Positions 1 to 5,300 of a DNA stretch of 5,300 nucleotides are shown one piece after another (positions within the stretch are counted from its first letter, which is position 1; each line of letters opens with the position of its first letter). The stretch is from Candidatus Aminicenantota bacterium (GTDB lineage Bacteria; Acidobacteriota; Aminicenantia; UBA2199), in the NCBI GenBank assembly GCA_030671465.1, contig DAOVIP010000162.1:1-5300 (forward strand). Reading direction: 5' to 3'. Below the pieces are notes generated by a model. That model did not search any database, had not been told where the DNA came from, and saw only the letters and a program-made list of their open reading frames with translations. A program made the position numbers and the translations under genes.

Positions 1-531
1 AACTGTAAAATAACCTTCATCCTCTGAATCCACATTTAGTAATATCTTGCCTTCAATAAATCCCGGTTCGAGGGTATTGGCTCCGGTTAAACCGGTCTCT
101 TCATCAACCGTAAAGAGAAGCTCAAGCGGTGGATGTTGTATGTCTTTATCCAGGGCCACGACAATGGCCATGGCAAGGGCAATACCATTGTCAGCACCCA
201 GGGTGGTCCTATCAGCGGTTAACCATTCACCGTCATAGATTAGCTTTATCGGATCCTGGCTAAAATCATGGGTTGAGTCCGGGGTTTTTTCACATACCAT
301 ATCCAGATGCCCCTGAATGACAACCCCGGGAGAATTTTCATACCCCGGGGACGCCGGCACTTTGATTAATATATTTCCGGTGTTGTCCATCTTGGCATCA
401 AAATCATTTTCCTTGGCCCAATTCATAAGCCACTGGCAAATTTTTTCTTCACTCTTCGAGCATCGGGGAATCTTGCTAATCTCTTCAAACCACTTCAAAA
501 TATCATTCGTTTTTTCATGTTCAAAATTCAT
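1..531 (-). CDS. pepD: Aminoacyl-histidine dipeptidase (PepD, M20 family), N-terminal part, cut by the left edge
   Basis: This is a cytosolic zinc dipeptidase that cleaves Xaa-His (carnosine-like) and other dipeptides in peptide turnover. I translated the minus strand by hand: 177 codons are visible of a family length of roughly 480, so the C-terminal half lies outside the window. The M20 metal-site motifs are clear: QGHLDMVCEK (H75, D77), TTLGADNGIA (D114), TVDEETGLTGA (E144 and E145) and LLNVDSEDEG (D168). These residues sit a constant five positions before the known ligands and catalytic Glu of Vibrio PepD (H80, D82, D119, E149, E150, D173), which makes the identification firm. The last ligand, a C-terminal histidine, is outside the window. 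The start is the ATG at 531-529, six bases after AAGGAG at 543-538. A strong promoter lies upstream, so the gene need not depend on the cyclase gene transcribed in the same direction behind it. No defect is visible. Confidence 0.93.
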   Translation of the reverse strand, partial: MNFEHEKTNDILKWFEEISKIPRCSKSEEKICQWLMNWAKENDFDAKMDNTGNILIKVPASPGYENSPGVVIQGHLDMVCEKTPDSTHDFSQDPIKLIYDGEWLTADRTTLGADNGIALAMAIVVALDKDIQHPPLELLFTVDEETGLTGANTLEPGFIEGKILLNVDSEDEGYFTV

Positions 532-537
532 ATGCTT

Positions 538-543
538 CTCCTT
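538..543 (-). promoter_or_regulatory. Shine-Dalgarno site of pepD
   Basis: AAGGAG lies six bases before the ATG at 531-529 and fixes the pepD start. A CTCC at 552-549 could pair with its GGAG across a 7-nt loop. The pairing is only four base pairs, so control by sequestration is a weak possibility. Confidence 0.7.
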
Positions 544-671
544 AGTGGGGAGTCAATACATTCCCTTGAAATGAGCTTTTTTTGAAAACAAATCTGTTTC
601 GATAATGCCAAAACGTAGGCAGAAAATACTCACCTCATTCTGTTGTTTACGCAAATGAAACGCGATAGTTC

Positions 672-700
672 ATCATATAGAAAATATTTTAAATTGTCAA
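672..700 (-). promoter_or_regulatory. Near-consensus sigma70 promoter for pepD
   Basis: On the minus strand the -35 box TTGACA (700-695) matches the consensus in all six bases. It is followed by a 17-base spacer and the -10 box TATGAT (677-672), which matches TATAAT in five of six. Transcription would start near 665 and give a 5' leader of about 130 nt before the pepD ATG at 531. The placement between the stop of the cyclase gene (741) and pepD means pepD is probably its own transcription unit. No rho-independent terminator is visible between the cyclase stop and this promoter, so read-through is possible. Confidence 0.75.
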
Positions 701-740
701 GAAAAGAGAAATGTCCCGGTTGACTGTTAACATATTATAC

Positions 741-1889
741 TCAAGAGTTGTTTTCTTCTATTTCTTCAGAATATAAAATCGTTCTGTTTCTCCCCAGTTT
801 TTTGGCATGATACAATGCCTTATCCGCATAACTTAGAACCTCCTCGACACTATCACCAAAATCCGGAAAACTGGTAACCCCCAGCGAGAGGGTAATCTTC
901 CCCCGGGGTAAGCTCTCTTCTCCCCCGAAGCTTTCCTGCTCAACAATTTCCCTCAAGCGATCAGCAGCCAAAAAAGCCCCCACCTTATCGGTATGGGGCA
1001 ACATCACCACGAACTCATCCCCTCCGTATTTGGCCAGGATATCACTGGATCTGAACATCTTCTTCATGATCGATCCGATTTGCTTTAAGGCCTTTGAACC
1101 ATAAATATGACCGTTGGCATCATTGTACTTTTTGAAATCATCAACATCCAGTATAATGACAGAAAGCTGATATTTATACCGTTTGGATTGTTGGATCTCC
1201 TGTTGCAACCTTTCGAAAAAATAGGTCTGATTGTATAAAAGGGTTAAACCATCAGTAATAGATAATTCTCTGGTTTGATTGAAGAGTCGCTGCAATAATA
1301 TTTCATTCTCCTTCATATTACTGGAGAGAAAAGAAGATATCAAAAAGGAAAAAACCAGGAGAATATCGAAGGTCACCAGGTTAGCCAATTTTGACGAGGA
1401 CACAACCAAACCCTGATCCAGAAAAAAAATAGCTGTAATTAGAATAACCGTAGCAATGGTATACAACAAGGCTTTTTTGTGGTGTATGACAAATGTGGAT
1501 ACCAAAATATAAAAAATAAACAAGACCAGTACCGGACTCTCAAACCCTCCTGAAAATATCACATACAAAAACAGAACCATAAAATCAAATGCCAGCTGAA
1601 TGGCTACCAGATAAGCGAGTAGCTTTAGATTCCCAGATATCAATGCACCTTTTTTTTTCAGGTATAGAATGAAGATGACATTTCCCAGAATGGAGAGAAA
1701 AAGTATGAAAAAGAATATCGGGAAATTGATATATATTTTATTGAGTATAAAAGTATGAACAATAAAAAACACGAGGATAAAAAAACTGTAAATCCATCTG
1801 ATCCGAATAAGCCATCGAGTCTTGGCCAGGTTAATATCGAGATGGATTCTATCCGGTTCGGGAAATTCAGATATTTCCTGACCATTCAT
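741..1889 (-). CDS. Membrane-bound GGDEF nucleotide cyclase with six-helix sensor; candidate Hypr-type (cGAMP) enzyme
   Basis: This is an inner-membrane signalling enzyme that condenses two nucleoside triphosphates into a cyclic dinucleotide. Taking the ATG at 1889-1887 gives 382 aa. Six hydrophobic helices lie at about residues 30-49, 54-77, 88-112, 115-135, 140-157 and 169-190. A short signalling helix and the GGDEF domain (from DGLT, D213) follow. The domain looks active: metal Asp in LDVDDFK (D248), N256, GGDEF at 289-293, and an inhibitory RxxD site (R280, D283) five residues before GGDEF. The usual GHxxGD motif reads GHIYGS, so the base-contacting Asp (PleD D344) is S265, the mark of Hypr cyclases that make cyclic AMP-GMP. 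The loop between helices 3 and 4 reads SGGFESP, like the quinone motif of RegB. A TTG at 1913 would add eight residues; neither start has a good Shine-Dalgarno site, and an in-frame stop lies just upstream. The family is certain; the nucleotide product is not. Confidence 0.92.
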   Translation of the reverse strand: MNGQEISEFPEPDRIHLDINLAKTRWLIRIRWIYSFFILVFFIVHTFILNKIYINFPIFFFILFLSILGNVIFILYLKKKGALISGNLKLLAYLVAIQLAFDFMVLFLYVIFSGGFESPVLVLFIFYILVSTFVIHHKKALLYTIATVILITAIFFLDQGLVVSSSKLANLVTFDILLVFSFLISSFLSSNMKENEILLQRLFNQTRELSITDGLTLLYNQTYFFERLQQEIQQSKRYKYQLSVIILDVDDFKKYNDANGHIYGSKALKQIGSIMKKMFRSSDILAKYGGDEFVVMLPHTDKVGAFLAADRLREIVEQESFGGEESLPRGKITLSLGVTSFPDFGDSVEEVLSYADKALYHAKKLGRNRTILYSEEIEENNS

Positions 1890-2017
1890 TTTCAATACTA
1901 TAACATAAAACAATTTTATTTTTTAAAAATCAAATATCTTGTTGCATAAACGGCCAGAAAGAATTAAAATGAAATTCACATTATACTGAAAGTCTTTAAT
2001 CAAAATGGAGGAAAATA
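1890..2017. promoter_or_regulatory. Divergent spacer between the cyclase gene and the sdh operon, with weak promoter candidates
   Basis: This AT-rich spacer must hold promoters for both directions. For the sdh operon the best plus-strand candidate is TTGCAT (1942-1947), 17 bases, TAAAAT (1965-1970). Its -10 box is good and its -35 box matches only three of six. For the cyclase a perfect TATAAT reads on the minus strand at 1985-1980, without a recognisable -35 box at the right distance. A short inverted repeat GAATT-N7-AATTC (1961-1977) overlaps both candidates and could be an operator, but in such AT-rich DNA it may be chance. I found no full FNR site, only one ATCAA half at 1999-2003, and no cyclic dinucleotide (GEMM) riboswitch motif. 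Confidence 0.35.
2007..2011 (+). promoter_or_regulatory. Shine-Dalgarno site that fixes a TTG start for sdhC
   Basis: GGAGG ends six bases before the TTG at 2018-2020. An in-frame stop (TAA, 1997-1999) lies upstream, and the first in-frame ATG would come only after residue 55 and would delete the first membrane helix. The TTG is therefore the start. Confidence 0.85.
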
Positions 2018-2392
2018 TTGTATAAAAGAACAAAAATTTATGATCTGAGTTACCATAATTTTATCGGATCCTGGGCATGGATCCTTCACCGTCTATCAGG
2101 TCTGGCCCTGATTTTCTATATCACTTTACATATATGGGTAATCAATACTCTAACCCAGGGGCCTGAAAAATTCGACACCATAATGAATTTTTTGAATTCC
2201 CCTCTATTTAAATATTTGGAAGTTGGATTATGGGGTATCATTCTCTTTCATGCCTTTAACGGTGTCCGAATTATCATTGTTGATTTTTTCAAAGGCTCAT
2301 TTGCGCAAAAGAAAATATTTTTCCTACTCATTGCCATTGCTTTCATTATGTGGGCAACCGGAAGTTATATTATCATTACTCATATTAATTAG
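2018..2392 (+). CDS. sdhC: Succinate dehydrogenase cytochrome b subunit SdhC (membrane anchor)
   Basis: This is one of two membrane anchors of complex II. It binds haem b and helps form the quinone site. The protein has 124 aa with three hydrophobic helices at about 27-45, 66-88 and 98-119, normal for the family. The signature WILHRLSG (H24, R25) opens helix 1, and LFHAFNGVR (H78) lies in helix 2. The spacing from R25 to H78 equals that from R31 to the haem ligand H84 in E. coli SdhC. An extra H38 at the end of helix 1, thirteen residues after R25, is the pattern of type A anchors that bind two haems. The E. coli quinone-contact Ser27 corresponds to W21 here, so the quinone pocket differs. 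The start is TTG with a strong Shine-Dalgarno site. The gene is first in the operon, nine bases before sdhD. Its similarity to actinobacterial SdhC (WAW.LHR.(S/T)G and LFHA.NG.R) is from memory, not from a search. Confidence 0.92.
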   Translation: MYKRTKIYDLSYHNFIGSWAWILHRLSGLALIFYITLHIWVINTLTQGPEKFDTIMNFLNSPLFKYLEVGLWGIILFHAFNGVRIIIVDFFKGSFAQKKIFFLLIAIAFIMWATGSYIIITHIN

Positions 2393-2401
2393 GACAATAA
2401 C

Positions 2402-2764
2402 ATGAAAAAAAATTTTAAGGAAACCTCTAAGAGCGGTGCCAGGGGCTGGCTACTGCAAAGAATCTCAGCTGTCACTCTTTTTGTACTGCTGATTTTGCAT
2501 TTCATCACCTATCATTTCATCAGTATGGGTATCATTAAGCATGTGGACATTGTTGAAAAAATGAAATCACCCTGGTTTAATCTATTGCAGTTTATTTTCC
2601 TTTTAACTGCCGTATACCATGGGTTCAACGGAATCTGGACCATCGTTGAAGACTATATCCAGATGAAATTGATCAGAATAGGATTGTTCAGCACTATTCT
2701 TATCGTCGCATTCAGTTTGTTCTTTATTGGCATGCTTACCATTTTCAAGACGGTAAATTTATAA
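2402..2764 (+). CDS. sdhD: Succinate dehydrogenase membrane anchor subunit SdhD
   Basis: This is the second membrane anchor of complex II, pairing with SdhC around haem b and quinone. It has 120 aa with three hydrophobic helices at about 21-41, 58-80 and 92-116. Helix 1 follows GWLLQRIS (R20). Helix 2 carries YHGFNGIW with H73, the counterpart of the E. coli haem ligand H71. D84 and Y85 keep the exact spacing of E. coli D82 and the quinone-contact Y83. H33, thirteen residues after R20, mirrors H38 of SdhC and would give the fourth axial histidine for a di-haem type A enzyme; H38 is a nearby alternative. The ATG at 2402 is preceded by AGGA at 2391-2394, which overlaps the sdhC stop codon, so translation is probably coupled. 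The order C-D-A-B is the classic sdh operon order. Confidence 0.9.
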   Translation: MKKNFKETSKSGARGWLLQRISAVTLFVLLILHFITYHFISMGIIKHVDIVEKMKSPWFNLLQFIFLLTAVYHGFNGIWTIVEDYIQMKLIRIGLFSTILIVAFSLFFIGMLTIFKTVNL

Positions 2765-2777
2765 AAAGAGGCAGTAA

Positions 2778-4514
2778 ATGAAAATTGAAGAAGCAAAGCA
2801 TTATCATCGGATTGACGCAGTTATAGTCGGGGCCGGACTGGCTGGCTTGAGAGCCGCACTGGAACTTGCCAAAAACAATCAGGAAGTAGGAGTCATTACC
2901 AAAGTATATCCCACCCGGTCCCATTCGGGCGCAGCTCAGGGAGGTATCGCCGCCGCACTGGCCAATGTTGCCGAGGACTCCCCTGAACTTCATATGTTTG
3001 ATACCATAAAGGGAAGTGATTACCTGGGGGATCAGGATGTCATTGAATTGTTTGTCAATGAATCCATAAAAACCGTTTACGAATTTGAACATATGGGTGT
3101 TCCTTTTTCCAGAACCGGGGACGGCAAAATCAATCAAAGACCTTTCGGCGGCCACAGTTCGCCCCGGGCCTGTTTTTCAGCTGATATAACCGGGCATGTC
3201 CTGCTTCACACTTTGTACGAGCAATGCCTGAAGTATCAGGTCCATTTTTTCAATGAATTCCAGGTCTTTTCCCTTCTGATCAAGGATAATATCTCCCGAG
3301 GCGTTGTGGCCTGGGATATCAGAAATGGTGGTTTGCATATTTTTCATTCCAAAGCGGTGCTGCTGGCAACAGGAGGATACGGAAGAGCCTTCAAAATCTC
3401 TTCCAACGCCTTTGCCAATACCGGAGACAGCCTGGGTTTAATTCTGGAAAACCATTTACCTTTGGAAGACATGGAGTTTGTTCAATTTCACCCTACCGGG
3501 CTTTACAAACACGGTATTTTGCTCTCGGAAGCGGCAAGAGGGGAGGGTGGCTATATAACCAATAACGAAGGCGAACGATTCATGAAACATTACGCTGCCG
3601 AAAAGATGGAATTGGCACCCCGGGATGTGGTATCAAGAGCCGAGCAAACCGAGATAATCGAAGGAAGGGGAATCAACGGGAAAGCATGCGTTCACCTCGA
3701 CTTGCGGCACCTGGGCCATTCAAAAATCATGGAGAGACTTCCCCAGGTCCGTGAGCTTGCTCTTAATTATATCAATACCGACTGCATCAAAGAGCCTATT
3801 CCCATTCAACCCACTGCTCATTACTCCATGGGTGGCATTCCGGCAAATACAAAAACAGAAGTCATCAGGAATGTGAATGGCGAGATCATCAAAGGACTTT
3901 ATACGGCTGGCGAAGCCTCCTGTTTGTCACTTCATGGAGCAAACCGCCTGGGTACCAATTCGGTGCAGGGAGCCGCCACCTTTGGAAGAATTGCCGGTGA
4001 GAGTATGTCTGAATTTACCAAATCCGGCTCCTATGAATCTTTAATTCCGGATCCGCTGGATCAAGCCCAAAAAAAAATATCCCAGTTAATTGATGGAACA
4101 GGGAAGGAAAAACATGCCCCAATAAGAGAGGAACTCCAGGAAAATATGACCCGATATCTTGGTATTTTCAGAAATGAAAAAGACATGCTCATAATGAAGA
4201 AAAAGATTAAAGAACTTCAGGAAAAATACCGGCAGGTGGCCATCGATGATAAAGGTGAAGTTTTTAATCTTGATCTTATTGAAGCCTTTGAATTGAGAAA
4301 TCTTCTGGATTTTTCAGAGGTATTAATTGAAGGTGCACTGGCCAGAAGAGAATCAAGGGGCGCCCACTATCGTACAGATTTTCCCAAGAGAGATGATGAG
4401 CACTGGCTGAAGCATACCCTGTCTTGGAAAACCGAAACCGGTGTAAAACTTGATCATTCCAAAAAAGTCATCATATATTGGGATCGCTTCCCGCCTCAAG
4501 AAAGAAAGTATTAA
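2778..4514 (+). CDS. sdhA: Succinate dehydrogenase flavoprotein subunit SdhA
   Basis: This catalytic subunit of complex II oxidises succinate to fumarate on the cytoplasmic face and links the TCA cycle to the quinone pool. It has 578 aa, full length (E. coli 588). The FAD-binding GAGLAG is at 18-23, and [12 protein letters not shown] contains H49, the expected site of covalent FAD attachment. The substrate and catalytic residues are present: HPTG at 238-241 (H238), SEAARGEGG (E251, R254), the proton-shuttle Arg in APRDVV (R282), HYSMGG (H348) and GANRLGTNS (R390). The C-terminal [15 protein letters not shown] (526-540) is typical of the family. The usual ADRTGH reads ADITGH (I137), a small variation of unknown effect. 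The ATG has AGAGG six bases upstream and lies 13 bases after sdhD. The attached two-anchor, haem-type membrane part and the covalent-FAD motif favour SdhA. Fumarate reduction in reverse cannot be excluded from sequence. Confidence 0.97.
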   Translation: MKIEEAKHYHRIDAVIVGAGLAGLRAALELAKNNQEVGVITKVYPTRSHSGAAQGGIAAALANVAEDSPELHMFDTIKGSDYLGDQDVIELFVNESIKTVYEFEHMGVPFSRTGDGKINQRPFGGHSSPRACFSADITGHVLLHTLYEQCLKYQVHFFNEFQVFSLLIKDNISRGVVAWDIRNGGLHIFHSKAVLLATGGYGRAFKISSNAFANTGDSLGLILENHLPLEDMEFVQFHPTGLYKHGILLSEAARGEGGYITNNEGERFMKHYAAEKMELAPRDVVSRAEQTEIIEGRGINGKACVHLDLRHLGHSKIMERLPQVRELALNYINTDCIKEPIPIQPTAHYSMGGIPANTKTEVIRNVNGEIIKGLYTAGEASCLSLHGANRLGTNSVQGAATFGRIAGESMSEFTKSGSYESLIPDPLDQAQKKISQLIDGTGKEKHAPIREELQENMTRYLGIFRNEKDMLIMKKKIKELQEKYRQVAIDDKGEVFNLDLIEAFELRNLLDFSEVLIEGALARRESRGAHYRTDFPKRDDEHWLKHTLSWKTETGVKLDHSKKVIIYWDRFPPQERKY

Positions 4515-4518
4515 GGAG
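4513..4518 (+). promoter_or_regulatory. Shine-Dalgarno site that fixes the sdhB start
   Basis: AAGGAG overlaps the sdhA stop (TAA, 4512-4514) and stands seven bases before the ATG at 4526. It favours this start over the longer frame opening at 4478, which would add 16 residues not expected in SdhB, and it suggests coupled translation of sdhA and sdhB. Confidence 0.8.
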
Positions 4519-4525
4519 CTTTTTG

Positions 4526-5236
4526 ATGTCAAAACAGAAAATCAGTATCAAAATTTTAAGATACAACCCTGAGAAAGATAACAAACCCCATTGGTCCTCT
4601 TACCAGTTGGAGGCGGAGCATGATTCCACCATTCTGGATATTCTGAATGAGATTCGCTGGAATATTGACGGATCATTATCTTATAGAAGATCATGTCGAA
4701 GCGCAATTTGCGGAAGTTGTGCCATAAAAGTAAATGGTCAAAATGTACTTGCCTGTGAAACCCCCGTGCATAAATTCAAAGCCAAAAAACTGAAAATCGA
4801 ACCACTCCCTGGATTCCGGATCATCAAAGACCTGGTAGTTGATATGGATAATTTTTTCGAAAAACTCAAACAAATTAAACCGTTCTTGATCTTGAAGAAA
4901 TCAATACCGGATAAGGAATTCAGTCAATCACCCGAACAATTCAGTGACATCAGTGAAAGTGTCCTGTGCATCCTTTGTGGTGCCTGCACATCTTCATGCC
5001 CGAGTTTATGGAGTAATCCCGAATATCTGGGACCGGCATCCCTGCTAAAAGCCTATCGTTTTATTTTTGATACCCGAGACGATGGGGCTATTGAACGAAT
5101 TGATATCATTAATGATAAAAACGGCATATGGAGGTGCCATACCATATTCAATTGTATGGAGGCTTGCCCCAAGAATATTAATATCACCGAGTTTTTATCA
5201 AAACTGAAAGTAAAAGTCGTAGAAAACTCTATTTAG
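4526..5236 (+). CDS. sdhB: Succinate dehydrogenase iron-sulfur subunit SdhB
   Basis: This subunit carries electrons from the FAD of SdhA to quinone in the membrane. It has 236 aa, normal for the family. The N-terminal ferredoxin domain binds [2Fe-2S] through C57, C62, C65 and C77. The C-terminal domain has CILCGACTSSCP (C148, C151, C154, C158) and CHTIFNCMEACP (C204, C210, C214). By family rules C148, C151, C154 and C214 hold [4Fe-4S], and C158, C204 and C210 hold [3Fe-4S]. H205, next to the [3Fe-4S] ligand, matches the quinone-site H207 of E. coli. E. coli Trp164 corresponds to S163, with W162 just before it. The stretch FIFDTRDDGAIERIDI is like actinobacterial-type SdhB. The chosen ATG follows AAGGAG (4513-4518) by seven bases. 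An upstream in-frame ATG at 4478 lies inside sdhA and lacks this site. The Shine-Dalgarno site overlaps the sdhA stop codon. Confidence 0.96.
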   Translation: MSKQKISIKILRYNPEKDNKPHWSSYQLEAEHDSTILDILNEIRWNIDGSLSYRRSCRSAICGSCAIKVNGQNVLACETPVHKFKAKKLKIEPLPGFRIIKDLVVDMDNFFEKLKQIKPFLILKKSIPDKEFSQSPEQFSDISESVLCILCGACTSSCPSLWSNPEYLGPASLLKAYRFIFDTRDDGAIERIDIINDKNGIWRCHTIFNCMEACPKNINITEFLSKLKVKVVENSI

Positions 5237-5287
5237 TAATCAGACTCAAATGACATTCTGTCTGAAATTAAATACAGGACAAGGAAA

Positions 5288-5300
5288 ATGAATAAAAATG
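5288..5300 (+). CDS. Probable start of the next gene in the operon, cut by the right edge
   Basis: An ATG at 5288-5290 opens the frame M-N-K-N and runs off the window. It is preceded by AGGA (5276-5279, eight bases) and by AAGGA (5281-5285, only two bases). It lies 51 bases after the sdhB stop with no terminator between, so a fifth gene co-transcribed with sdh is likely. Four codons are too few to name a product. An ATG at 5298 in another frame is a less likely start. Confidence 0.4.

Noticed and set aside
324..350. Two CCCCGGG blocks 12 bases apart that could form a GC-rich hairpin
   Set aside because: They lie inside pepD and encode two Ser-Pro-Gly triplets (residues 61-69); codon choice explains them, and no T-run or regulatory context follows.
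47..574. Open frames on the plus strand at 47-238 and 317-574
   Set aside because: Both lie opposite the N-terminal part of pepD, whose conserved metal-site motifs show that the minus strand is the coding one.
719..731. Near-palindrome GTTGACTGTTAAC upstream of the pepD promoter
   Set aside because: One mismatch in six pairs and a one-base centre cannot make a hairpin; as an operator it is a single short site with no second copy.
2745..3155. 136-codon open frame on the minus strand opposite sdhA
   Set aside because: It is antisense to the well-conserved FAD-binding part of sdhA, has no recognisable domain, and its composition mirrors sdhA codons.
5240..5265. Inverted repeat TCAGAC / GTCTGA after sdhB as a terminator
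   Set aside because: Six-base stem, 14-nt loop, no GC-rich core and no following T-run; a new start with a ribosome site follows, so the operon probably continues.
1..5300. CRISPR arrays, tRNA or rRNA genes, insertion sequences, phage or defence genes
   Set aside because: No spaced direct repeats, cloverleaf-like segments, transposase motifs or terminal inverted repeats were seen; almost all of the window is occupied by ordinary metabolic and signalling genes.

Overview
The window is a piece of a bacterial chromosome with moderately AT-rich spacers, clear Shine-Dalgarno sites and no mobile elements. It holds two genes on the minus strand on the left, then a divergent spacer, then a tight plus-strand operon that runs to the right edge. 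The taxon cannot be fixed from the sequence. A free-living, respiring, Gram-negative-like bacterium is the best guess. The succinate dehydrogenase is closest in its motifs to the two-anchor, four-histidine (type A, di-heme) enzymes of Actinobacteria and Thermus rather than to the E. coli enzyme. The cyclase is of a kind described mainly in Deltaproteobacteria.

Layout. Positions 1-531 (minus) hold the N-terminal 177 residues of a PepD-type cytosolic dipeptidase (M20 family), cut by the left edge. It has a near-consensus sigma70 promoter at 672-700 and a leader of about 130 nt. Positions 741-1889 (minus) encode a six-helix membrane protein with a C-terminal GGDEF nucleotide cyclase domain. The spacer at 1890-2017 separates this gene from the divergent operon sdhC (2018-2392), sdhD (2402-2764), sdhA (2778-4514), sdhB (4526-5236). 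A further gene seems to start at 5288 and is cut off at once.

How the genes work together. SdhA oxidises succinate at a covalently bound FAD. SdhB carries electrons through [2Fe-2S], [4Fe-4S] and [3Fe-4S] clusters. SdhC and SdhD anchor the complex in the membrane, bind haem b and pass electrons to quinone (or run in reverse as a fumarate reductase). All catalytic and cluster ligands expected for the family are present. The divergent cyclase shares only the spacer with the operon, so any functional link to it is inference.

The most interesting signal is in the GGDEF protein. The base-recognition aspartate of ordinary diguanylate cyclases (PleD Asp344) is replaced by serine. This is the substitution that marks the Hypr GGDEF enzymes, which make 3',3'-cyclic AMP-GMP. 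The same protein has a GGFESP loop between membrane helices 3 and 4, at the place where RegB/PrrB kinases carry their quinone-binding GGxxNPF motif. Together with the neighbouring quinone-reactive complex this suggests, without proving, a quinone- or redox-responsive cyclic dinucleotide synthase.
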